Origin: DATLHO01 sp035539855
GTDB lineage: Bacteria; Bacteroidota; Ignavibacteria; OLB7
Length of the DNA stretch: 5,620 bases
NCBI GenBank assembly: GCA_035539855.1
Contig: DATLHO010000317.1
Span: forward strand, 1 to 5,620
Direction of reading: 5' to 3'
Positions 1 through 5,620 of the stretch are shown piece after piece. Positions within the stretch are counted from its first letter, which is position 1. The number at the start of each line of letters is the position of its first letter. The translations under genes and the position numbers were made by a program. The notes beneath the pieces were generated by a model, which did not search any database, had not been told where the DNA came from, and saw only the letters and a list, made by a program, of their open reading frames with translations.

Positions 1-1
1 G

Positions 2-2488
2 ACCGGAGCCACGATCGGCCTGGCCACGAGCGATGCCGACGTCATGACGGTCATCCCGGACTACTCGAGCGCGTATCTCAATCGCGGCGGCAGCTACGAC
101 TGGGTCGACATGTCGCAGGAGCAGTTCCGGATTCCCGCGAATACCATCTACCGCTTCTCCCCGTGCAACATCGAGCTCGTCGGCGACACGCGTCAGGGCG
201 GCACCGATCGCATGGCCGATGGCGACGTGCTCATGTCGAACATCGTCACGCAGCGCGGCAACTCCGAGGCCTTCCAGCCCTTCACCATCGCCAACGGCAT
301 GAGCGGATGCGGTCCGCGCAGCTTCAGCATGTCGATCGAGGGTGACGCCGCGGCCGAGTACCGCCTCGACATCGAGGGTGGCTACATCGAGCCGGGCACG
401 ACGATCATCCCGACGATCACGTTCTCGCCGACCGGACCTGGCGTTCGCGCTGCGACGCTGATCATCACCGACGACAACTACTTCTCGCGCACGTTCACGC
501 TGGCCGGGAACGCGGGATCGCGCATCGAGTGGATGCCGCTGATCTCCGACGGCGCGACGCCGGGCCTCGCCGATGGCGATACCCTGATGCGCACGATCGA
601 GGTCCCACGCCGTACGGCGCGCGATCTCTCGCCGATCACGCTCCTCAACTTCAATGACAATCCCGAGGCATCGCCGGCGCTCGTCAGTGTCTCGATCGAC
701 TCTTTGGGCAGCCCGTCGACGCAGTACGAACTGATCGGACCGACGACGGCCGCGCTCGTTGCCGGCCAGAGCTTCACTCCGGTGATCCGGTTCATCGGAG
801 AGGGCGTCGGTCCGCAGTTCGCGACGCTCACGGTCGTGGCGGACGACGAGACGCGCGTCTACACGCTGCTTGCGGTCTCGGCCGCGCCGGCGATCGCGGT
901 GAAGGCCAACGGCGTCACGGTCGACGCCGAGAACCCGGCGATGAACCTCGCGCTGACCTGCGTCGGCGAAAACGCGTTGACGGTTCCGTTTACGGTGAAC
1001 AACTACGGTGTCCTGCCGCTGGTGATCAACGACATCGATGTCTACCAGACCGACACGACGATCACCCAGGGCGCGCCGCCCTTCCCGCTGCTGCGCAACG
1101 CGCAGGGCCAGCCGATCCCGATGTATGACTACGTGATCAGCGCGACCCCGGGCGGCGCACCGCTGTCGCTCCCGTACACGGTCGGCCGCGGTGAGACGCA
1201 TCAGCTCTACCTCACCTACACCGGCGCGGAGCCGGGCAAGCGCTTCGGCCGGATGTTCATCCGTACCAACGCTCAGAACCTGTATGGACAGGAGACGACG
1301 GTGCAGACGAACATGGTCCTCGGCCTGTTCACGACCGACGTCACCGCCCGCGCGACGGGCAGCCAGCTCGCGGCGAACGTCTCGGGCCTGTCGCTCAAGC
1401 CGGTGGTCTTCCCGCACACGCGTGTCGGCGACTCGACGACGATGTCGTTCGCGATCGCCAACGCCGGCGCGTGCGACCTGCGGATCAACCGTACGAAGCT
1501 GCGCATCCAGTCGGGTGACGTCAACGAGTTCCGGATGCTGACGTCGCTGCGCACCGCGCGCATCGATCAGGCGACCGGAGATTTCGTTCTCGCGCCGGGC
1601 ATGGTCGACACGATCAGCATCCGCTTCCTTCCGTCGCGCGCGGGCACCCGCCTTGCGACGCTGCGCCTGCAGACGAACGACTCGTCGATCACGCGACCGG
1701 GTCTGGTCGAGCGTGGCACGTACTATCTCGACCTGCACGGCCGCGGCCTCGCCGGTCTCGATGGCTCGGATCTCTCGCTCGCACCGGTCGTCATCGGCGG
1801 CTCGGTCGAAGGAACGGCGGTGCTCGAGAACACGCTCAACGTGGCCGTCGGCATCGATCGCGCGTTCTTCGATGGTGGCGATGCAGCGGAGTTCTCGGCG
1901 GTCAACTGGCCGGCGATCCCTGCGAGCGTTCTGCCCGGTCAGAAGCTCCAGCTCGGCGTCCGGCTGACGCCGGTCGGCACTGCGGGCGTGCGTCGCACGA
2001 CCCTCGTGCTGATCACCGGTGGCGGTGACACCGTCCGCGTTCTCGTGCGCGGCGAGGCCGGCACGCAGACCCTCGCGGTCTCCCCGACCGGCATGTTCGG
2101 CGACGTCTCGATCGCCGTCGGTCAGACGAAGCGCCAGACGCTGATGATCTCGAACACGGGCACGCTGCCGGTGGTCATCACGGGCATGACGATCTCGGGC
2201 GCCGACGCGTCGAGCTACCGCGCGGGCACGCTCCCGCGTCGCGATCTCGAGGCGGGTCAGACCGAGTATCTCGAGCTGACGTACGCGCCGACGGCTCCGG
2301 GTCAGACGAGCGCCGAGCTCGTCGTGACCGCGAGCAACGGGATGACCTACACGGTCGCCCTCGGAGGCACCGCGCTGAAGATCCGTCGTGATCCGATCGA
2401 TCCGGTCATGACCGGATCGCCGAACGCCGACGGCACGCCCGAGCTCGGCGAGCGCCGCGACGGCGTCGAGATTCCGACGCTTCGGTAA
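2..2488 (+). CDS. Multi-domain ASH-like (choice-of-anchor D type) secreted protein, 5'-truncated by window edge (gene 1)
   Basis: The frame is open from base 2 to the TAA at 2486-2488 and gives 828 residues, numbered here from base 2. The first in-frame ATG (44-46) is internal: the residues before it (IGLATSD) already align with IGLAASGSD of the downstream paralog, so the true start lies about 208 codons upstream, outside the window. Visible parts are: end of an N-terminal beta module (1-54); ASH-like domain 1 (about 55-171); domain 2 (172-296); a longer domain 3 (297-453); domain 4 (454-585), with the typical pattern of a VGD turn, an IANAG strand, a LAPG turn, an RF.PSRAGTR strand, QTND and a closing GRGLAG; domain 5 (586-687); domain 6 (688-792), the most canonical; and a polar 36-residue tail (793-828). 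The only cysteines are at 55, 103, 320 and 491, all conserved in the paralog. There is no transmembrane helix, LPXTG motif or type IX sorting domain. Export is inferred from the paralog's signal peptide. The role is unknown; structural or adhesive function is a guess from architecture. Confidence 0.9.
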   Translation, partial: TGATIGLATSDADVMTVIPDYSSAYLNRGGSYDWVDMSQEQFRIPANTIYRFSPCNIELVGDTRQGGTDRMADGDVLMSNIVTQRGNSEAFQPFTIANGMSGCGPRSFSMSIEGDAAAEYRLDIEGGYIEPGTTIIPTITFSPTGPGVRAATLIITDDNYFSRTFTLAGNAGSRIEWMPLISDGATPGLADGDTLMRTIEVPRRTARDLSPITLLNFNDNPEASPALVSVSIDSLGSPSTQYELIGPTTAALVAGQSFTPVIRFIGEGVGPQFATLTVVADDETRVYTLLAVSAAPAIAVKANGVTVDAENPAMNLALTCVGENALTVPFTVNNYGVLPLVINDIDVYQTDTTITQGAPPFPLLRNAQGQPIPMYDYVISATPGGAPLSLPYTVGRGETHQLYLTYTGAEPGKRFGRMFIRTNAQNLYGQETTVQTNMVLGLFTTDVTARATGSQLAANVSGLSLKPVVFPHTRVGDSTTMSFAIANAGACDLRINRTKLRIQSGDVNEFRMLTSLRTARIDQATGDFVLAPGMVDTISIRFLPSRAGTRLATLRLQTNDSSITRPGLVERGTYYLDLHGRGLAGLDGSDLSLAPVVIGGSVEGTAVLENTLNVAVGIDRAFFDGGDAAEFSAVNWPAIPASVLPGQKLQLGVRLTPVGTAGVRRTTLVLITGGGDTVRVLVRGEAGTQTLAVSPTGMFGDVSIAVGQTKRQTLMISNTGTLPVVITGMTISGADASSYRAGTLPRRDLEAGQTEYLELTYAPTAPGQTSAELVVTASNGMTYTVALGGTALKIRRDPIDPVMTGSPNADGTPELGERRDGVEIPTLR
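194..235 (+). repeat. QGGT-GD motif, gene 1 domain 1
   Basis: The motif encodes QGGTDRMADGDVLM. It recurs 354 bases (118 codons) later as DGATPGLADGDTLM, marking the start of two homologous adjacent domains. The ADGD...LM version is specific to gene 1. Confidence 0.75.
548..589 (+). repeat. QGGT-GD motif, gene 1 domain 2
   Basis: The motif encodes DGATPGLADGDTLM. It shares GCCGATGGCGA with the domain 1 copy at the DNA level and has the same ADGD core and final LM. Confidence 0.75.
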
Positions 2489-2497
2489 ACCCGTGAG

Positions 2498-2513
2498 TCC
2501 GGCGATCGCCGGA
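2498..2513. repeat. Perfect 16-bp palindrome between gene 1 stop and terminator
   Basis: TCCGGCGATCGCCGGA equals its own reverse complement. It begins 10 bases after the gene 1 stop codon and ends 12 bases before the terminator A-tract. As RNA it could fold into a 6-bp stem with a GATC loop, and as DNA it could be a dyad protein site. It contains GCGATCGC at its centre. No function can be assigned from one copy. Confidence 0.8.
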
Positions 2514-2525
2514 ACAGTCGTGATG

Positions 2526-2573
2526 AAAAAAAAGGCCGGACGGGGAGGATTCCCGTCCGGCCTTGTATATTTT
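2526..2573 (+). terminator. Intrinsic terminator after gene 1, probably bidirectional
   Basis: The arms AAGGCCGGACGGG (2532-2544) and CCCGTCCGGCCTT (2552-2564) form a perfect 13-bp GC-rich stem with a 7-base loop (2545-2551). On the + strand the stem is followed by GTATATTTT, an imperfect T-tract. It is preceded by eight As (2526-2533, the last two inside the stem), which on the - strand read as a perfect U8 tail. It starts 37 bases after the gene 1 stop, so it most simply ends gene 1 and isolates gene 2 transcriptionally. Confidence 0.92.
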
Positions 2574-3007
2574 GCGCACGGTCGAAACGCCTCCGCGTGG
2601 TCCTGAAACATAACCGCGGCAATGGTGTTCCTTCCACAGCCGGCAGAACACCTCGTTTCTGATCGCACGCCGGCAGCGGACGAGTCGGATGACCATTCAT
2701 CCACCAGCTCGTCGCTCACCCCCGCTCGCACGCCCGACTCCGTCGGCTCTCACCCCAGTAATGAGCTCGGCCACGACCGCGCTGCGTCGTTCGACGACGT
2801 CGCGATCATGACCGTGTGAATTCCTCGACATCGACTACATCCCAGTGAAGACCTGCCGCGTCCATATTCGGATCTGGCGAGGTCAGACGCGTCGTCTCCA
2901 AACAGAATCCAGTACGGTCCACAGTACCACGGGCGTACATCCCACGGCAACAATTACCAGACTCCCACGGGCTACTCACCCACTCACCAATCTGGAGATT
3001 CATTCAC
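2574..3007. other. Non-coding leader region between the paralogs
   Basis: This stretch of about 434 bases holds no gene that I can support. The short open frames in it on both strands lack a ribosome binding site, recognisable protein character and any similarity to the neighbours. I found no tRNA-like or other RNA gene pattern. The promoter of gene 2 must lie here or in the terminator tail, but no convincing -35/-10 pair or Bacteroidota-type TAnnTTTG element is visible; TATATTTTG (2566-2574) is only a near match. The last 80 bases are rich in C and A and contain three CCACGG words. Confidence 0.6.
2994..2997 (+). promoter_or_regulatory. Ribosome binding site of gene 2
   Basis: GGAG, inside TCTGGAGATT, lies 10 bases before the ATG at 3008. 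The surrounding leader is poor in purine runs, so the site stands out and supports this start codon. Confidence 0.75.
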
Positions 3008-3079
3008 ATGAATCGACTGCGATACCTCCTGCTGCTCGCATGCGCCGTATTCGCGCTGCCAGGCACCACAGCAGACGCA
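3008..3079 (+). other. Sec signal peptide of gene 2 (residues 1-24)
   Basis: The segment has a short basic start (Arg3, Arg5), a hydrophobic core (YLLLLACAVFAL, residues 6-17), a helix-breaking Pro18-Gly19, and Ala22-Asp23-Ala24 fitting the signal peptidase I rule. The mature protein would begin at Ala25 (ALTDYLF). This places gene 2, and by homology gene 1, outside the cytoplasm. Confidence 0.85.
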
Positions 3080-5620
3080 GCTCTGACCGATTATCTGTTT
3101 TCGGTCTCGAGCGGAAGCGCGATGACACCATCGAGCTGGACGACGGTGTGGTCCGGCAGTAGCGGAAGCCGGCGCAACCTTGCCGGATCCACCCGGACGA
3201 TCACTCTCCCGTTCAACATCCTGTTCAACAACACCTCGTATTCGCAGATCACGCTGAGCTCGCACGGGCTCATCGGACTCGGATCGAGCGTCACCGGCTC
3301 GGCGTCGAACTCGCTTGCCGGCGCCGGCGGGCCTGTGATCTCACCGTTCTGGGACGCGATCTACATCAGCGGCGGGGCGCCCGGTCCGGGCTGCAATTAT
3401 TCGCCGGCAATCCGATATGGCGTCGTGGGCAGCTCGCCAACGCGCACGCTCGTGATCGACTACAACAGGCTGTCGCGAGAGTATTGCGACAACTGCCAGT
3501 TCGGTCCGCAATTCATGGATTTCCAGGTGCGCATCTACGAGGGAACGAATCGCATCGAGTTCCTGTATCCCGACGCGTCGGCGACCTGGCCGACGTGCGC
3601 TCAGAACTGGTGGGGATCGGGCTCGACATCGACGAGCGCGTCGATCGGACTCGCGGCCAGCGGATCGGATTTCATCAGCGTCACGCCGAACGGCAGCGCG
3701 GCATCGATCAGCCGCACCGATGTGAACAACAGCGTGAACCTCGCGAGCACGGCGATCAACGCGAACACGATGTATACGTTCACGCCGTGCAATCTCGACG
3801 TCATCGGCAACGTGGCCCAGGGCGGCACCGCGACGATGACCAGCGGCGACATCCTGCTGTCGACCAAGTCGGTCGAGCGCGGCGCCTCGGCGACCTATCA
3901 GCCGTTCAGCATCACGCTCGTGGCCGGAAGCTGCGCGACGCGCAATCTCACCGTGACGCTCGCCGGCGCGAACGCCGCCGACTACTCGGTCTCGCCGCTC
4001 GGCGCGGTTCCCGTCGCCGCCGGACAGACCGTGACGTTCACGGTTACGTTTACGCCGCAGTCGATCGGCCAGCGTACGGCGACGCTGACGATCAGCGATC
4101 CGCTCGGCACGCCGAAGGTCTACACGCTGCGCGCGACCGGCCTACCCCGCATCAGCTGGACGCCCGATCTCGCACAGGGCGGCACGCCCACGCTCACCAG
4201 CGGCGACACGCTGCTGAAGGACATCGTCGTGCTGCGACTCAATCCACGCGACTTCACGCCGATCACCCTGCGGAACTTCAGCACCAACGGCGCGATCCCG
4301 CCGGCGGTCATCACCTACTCGATCGACTCGGCAGGCGGCATCTCGACGCAATACACCCTCCAGACGCCGTCGACCGTCTCGCTCGGCCCCGGACAGTCAC
4401 ACACGCCGATCATCCGGTTCACCGGCACCGGTCTCGGCATCCAGCACGCGACGCTGACGATCAACGCCGACGGCGAGATTCGGTCGTTCCCGCTCAAGGC
4501 GATCTCCGGCGCTCCGGGCATCGCGATCACCGCGCTCGGGGTCACGGCCGATCCAGGCAACCCCGTCTTCCACCAGACGTTCTCCTGCGTCGGCGAGCAG
4601 ACGACGGTCATCCCGCTGCTGGTGAACAACCCGGGACAGTTCGCGCTGACCGTCACGTCGATCGAGCTCTACCGCACCGACTCGACCGATCAGCAGGGCA
4701 CGCCGAGCTTCCCGCTGATCCGCGACGCGCAGGGACGCGTCGTCGCGATGACCGACTACCAGATCAGCGAGACGCCGGGCGTCGCGCCGATCGGCGTCAA
4801 CCCGCCGGTGCCGGTGCCGTTCACGATCGACCCCGGACAGACGCGCACGCTCTATGCGACGTTCATCGGACAGTTCCCCGGCAAGCGCTTCGGCCGTGTG
4901 TTCATCCGCAGCAATGCACAGAACGCCTTCGGCACCGACACGACGCTCAACGGAGCGCCGAATTCGGTCATGGGCCTGCTGACGTTCGACCTGGTCGGCC
5001 GCGCGATCGGAAGCCAGCTCGCGGCCAACGCCGCCGGCCTGTCGCTGAAGACCGTCAGCTTCCCGGGTACCCGCATCGGCGACACCGCGGTGATGTCGTT
5101 CACGATCGCCAACTCCGGCGCCTGTGACCTGCGCATCAACCGCAACAAGCTGCGGATCTCCTCCGGCGACGTCAACGAGTTCCGCCTGCTGACCTCGCTG
5201 CGCCGCGCGACGCTCGACGCCGCGACCGGCGACTACGTGCTGGCGCCGGGACTGGTCGACACGCTGACGGTGCGCTTCACGCCGTCGCGCTCGGGAACGC
5301 GCATGGCCACGCTCTGGATTCAGACCAACGACTCGACGCTGACGAGACCGGGCCTGGTCGAGCGCGGCAGCTACTACCTCGACCTCAGCGGTCGCGGCCT
5401 GGCCGGACTCGACGCGCAGGACCTGGTGCTCGATCCTGTCGTCATCGGCAGCTCGGTCACCGGCACCGCACGGCTCGAAAACTCGCAGACCGCGAGCGTC
5501 GGCATCGCCAGCATCGCGTTCGTGGGCGACGACGCCGCGGAGTTCAGCGAGGATGCGACGACGCCGTGGCCGGCACGTCCGTTCACCGTGCTGCCGGGCG
5601 ACAAGCTCGAGCTCGGCGTG
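3008..5620 (+). CDS. Multi-domain ASH-like secreted protein with signal peptide, 3'-truncated by window edge (gene 2)
   Basis: The frame is open from ATG 3008 to the last base of the window: 871 codons with no stop. The start is secure. An in-frame TGA lies at 2846-2848, no ATG, GTG or TTG occurs between it and 3008, and a GGAG sits 10 bases upstream. Residues 1-24 are a signal peptide (Arg3 and Arg5, a leucine-rich core, ADA before the predicted cut at 24/25). Residues 25-260 form a beta-rich module of the kind found at the N-terminus of FCB surface proteins (ITLPFNILFN, SSHGLIGLG, ISPFWDAIY, VRIYEGTNRIEFLYP, ASIGLA), with Cys129, 160, 163 and 197. Next come ASH-like domain 1 (261-378), domain 2 (379-501), long domain 3 (504-668), domain 4 (669-800) and the start of domain 5 (801-871). 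The order matches gene 1, from which about 175 further residues are expected. No catalytic motif is seen. The protein is probably exported; its substrate or partner is unknown. Confidence 0.93.
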   Translation, partial: MNRLRYLLLLACAVFALPGTTADAALTDYLFSVSSGSAMTPSSWTTVWSGSSGSRRNLAGSTRTITLPFNILFNNTSYSQITLSSHGLIGLGSSVTGSASNSLAGAGGPVISPFWDAIYISGGAPGPGCNYSPAIRYGVVGSSPTRTLVIDYNRLSREYCDNCQFGPQFMDFQVRIYEGTNRIEFLYPDASATWPTCAQNWWGSGSTSTSASIGLAASGSDFISVTPNGSAASISRTDVNNSVNLASTAINANTMYTFTPCNLDVIGNVAQGGTATMTSGDILLSTKSVERGASATYQPFSITLVAGSCATRNLTVTLAGANAADYSVSPLGAVPVAAGQTVTFTVTFTPQSIGQRTATLTISDPLGTPKVYTLRATGLPRISWTPDLAQGGTPTLTSGDTLLKDIVVLRLNPRDFTPITLRNFSTNGAIPPAVITYSIDSAGGISTQYTLQTPSTVSLGPGQSHTPIIRFTGTGLGIQHATLTINADGEIRSFPLKAISGAPGIAITALGVTADPGNPVFHQTFSCVGEQTTVIPLLVNNPGQFALTVTSIELYRTDSTDQQGTPSFPLIRDAQGRVVAMTDYQISETPGVAPIGVNPPVPVPFTIDPGQTRTLYATFIGQFPGKRFGRVFIRSNAQNAFGTDTTLNGAPNSVMGLLTFDLVGRAIGSQLAANAAGLSLKTVSFPGTRIGDTAVMSFTIANSGACDLRINRNKLRISSGDVNEFRLLTSLRRATLDAATGDYVLAPGLVDTLTVRFTPSRSGTRMATLWIQTNDSTLTRPGLVERGSYYLDLSGRGLAGLDAQDLVLDPVVIGSSVTGTARLENSQTASVGIASIAFVGDDAAEFSEDATTPWPARPFTVLPGDKLELGV
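3080..3787 (+). other. N-terminal beta-sandwich module of gene 2 (residues 25-260)
   Basis: The module comes before the first ASH-like domain and contains alternating short beta strands with the recognisable order strand-ITLPFNI, SSHGLIGLG, SPFWDAIY, TLVIDYN, FQVRIYEGTNRIEFLYP, then ASIGLA. This order recalls a module common at the N-termini of secreted Bacteroidota-type proteins; the family assignment is from memory and was not searched. It holds four cysteines (129, 160, 163, 197), including a C-x-x-C at 160-163 and a nearby WW pair (about 200-201). Only its last 54 residues are visible in gene 1. Confidence 0.6.
3818..3859 (+). repeat. QGGT-GD motif, gene 2 domain 1
   Basis: The motif encodes QGGTATMTSGDILL. 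It recurs 357 bases (119 codons) later as QGGTPTLTSGDTLL. Both gene 2 copies use TSGD...LL where both gene 1 copies use ADGD...LM. Confidence 0.8.
4175..4216 (+). repeat. QGGT-GD motif, gene 2 domain 2
   Basis: The motif encodes QGGTPTLTSGDTLL. It shares ACCAGCGGCGACA with the domain 1 copy of the same gene at the DNA level. Confidence 0.8.

Larger units (their letters stand above)
2..1960. repeat. Tandem gene duplication, copy 1 (pairs with 3632-5620)
   Basis: The 653 codons here align with the 663 codons at 3632-5620 in unbroken domain order, from IGLATSD / IGLAASG to LQLGV / LELGV. Shared landmarks include PGKRFGR.FIR, SQLAAN, GACDLRINR, SGDVNEFR, TRPGLVERG and YYLDL. The similarity is at protein level; at DNA level identical stretches rarely exceed about 20 bases, so the duplication is old. 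Confidence 0.93.
3632..5620. repeat. Tandem gene duplication, copy 2 (pairs with 2-1960)
   Basis: This is the counterpart of 2-1960, offset by about 3.63-3.66 kb, with small length differences in loops, mostly in domain 3. The homologous region continues beyond the window end, where the last five domain-5 residues (LELGV) still match gene 1. Confidence 0.93.

Noticed and set aside
44..46. ATG as the start of gene 1
   Set aside because: The frame is open to base 2, and the codons before 44 match the paralog (IGLATSD / IGLAASG). No ribosome binding site or signal peptide lies at 44.
2566..2574. TATATTTTG as a Bacteroidota-type promoter element for gene 2
   Set aside because: It has one base too many for TAnnTTTG, lacks a matching upstream TTG at the right distance, and is already explained as the terminator tail.
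2347..2700. Minus-strand frames of 96-117 codons spanning the gene 1 end and terminator
   Set aside because: They read through the strong terminator hairpin and the antisense of gene 1 and have no protein-like character.
2785..2799. Short hairpin CGTCGT-TCG-ACGACG in the leader
   Set aside because: A 6-bp stem in CG-rich DNA is expected by chance, and nothing around it suggests a riboswitch or RNA gene.
2622..2819. 65-codon + strand small gene in the intergenic region
   Set aside because: Its product is low-complexity and Ser/Asp/Pro-rich, it has no good ribosome binding site, and it shows no recognisable family feature.
2750..3003. Minus-strand frames of 65-67 codons in the leader of gene 2
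   Set aside because: They overlap each other in different frames, have no ribosome binding site and show no recognisable motif.
3035..3043. Lipobox-like LAC around Cys12 of gene 2
   Set aside because: The cysteine is too close to the N-terminus and lies inside the hydrophobic core. The ADA site at residues 22-24 gives a normal signal peptidase I cut.
3484..5127. 547-codon open frame on the + strand
   Set aside because: It lies in another frame inside gene 2, begins at a non-ATG codon without a ribosome binding site, and gives an extremely Arg/His/Asp-rich product typical of shifted reading in GC-rich DNA. The overlapping frame has a signal peptide and matches gene 1.
1..5620. CRISPR array, tRNA, rRNA, insertion sequence or phage genes
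   Set aside because: No regular short repeats with spacers, no tRNA arm patterns, no transposase-like protein and no terminal inverted repeats were seen. The only large repeat is the paralogous gene pair.

Overview
The window is a GC-rich bacterial segment; most codons in the two genes end in G or C. It holds two large, tandem, same-strand paralogous genes, both cut by the window edges. Both encode long, beta-rich, apparently secreted proteins built from consecutive ASH-like (ASPM-SPD-2-Hydin, 'choice-of-anchor D') immunoglobulin-fold domains. Proteins of this style, together with the N-terminal beta-sandwich module seen in the second gene, are common in surface and secreted proteins of the FCB superphylum (Bacteroidota, Ignavibacteria, Kapaibacterium-type lineages). 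I suggest such a source tentatively; no phylogenetic marker gene is present.

Layout. Positions 2-2488 (+) carry the C-terminal 828 residues of gene 1, whose start lies upstream of the window. Its stop codon is followed within 10 bases by a perfect 16-bp palindrome (2498-2513) and then by a strong intrinsic terminator (2526-2573) with a perfect 13-bp stem flanked by A8 and a T-rich tail. Positions 2574-3007 are a long non-coding leader with no convincing gene. It ends in a C/A-rich stretch and a good ribosome binding site. Positions 3008-5620 (+) carry the first 871 codons of gene 2: a signal peptide, an N-terminal beta-rich module, and ASH-like domains. The frame is still open at the window end, with no stop.

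Gene 1 (2-1960) and gene 2 (3632-5620) align along their whole shared length in the same domain order, so they are a tandem duplication about 3.63 kb apart. By this alignment gene 1 lacks about 208 N-terminal residues in the window and gene 2 lacks about 175 C-terminal residues, so each full protein should be roughly 1,040 residues. The terminator and the 519-bp gap suggest that they are transcribed separately. No enzyme, catalytic motif or C-terminal sorting domain is visible, and the biological role is unknown. A structural or adhesive envelope function is an inference from architecture only.

The most notable points are: paralog-specific versions of a repeated motif shared by two adjacent domains in each protein; a strongly conserved central domain against diverged flanks; a pattern of four conserved cysteines; a conserved 66-72-residue block that does not look like ordinary ASH sequence; and a gene 1 C-terminus without a recognisable anchor.
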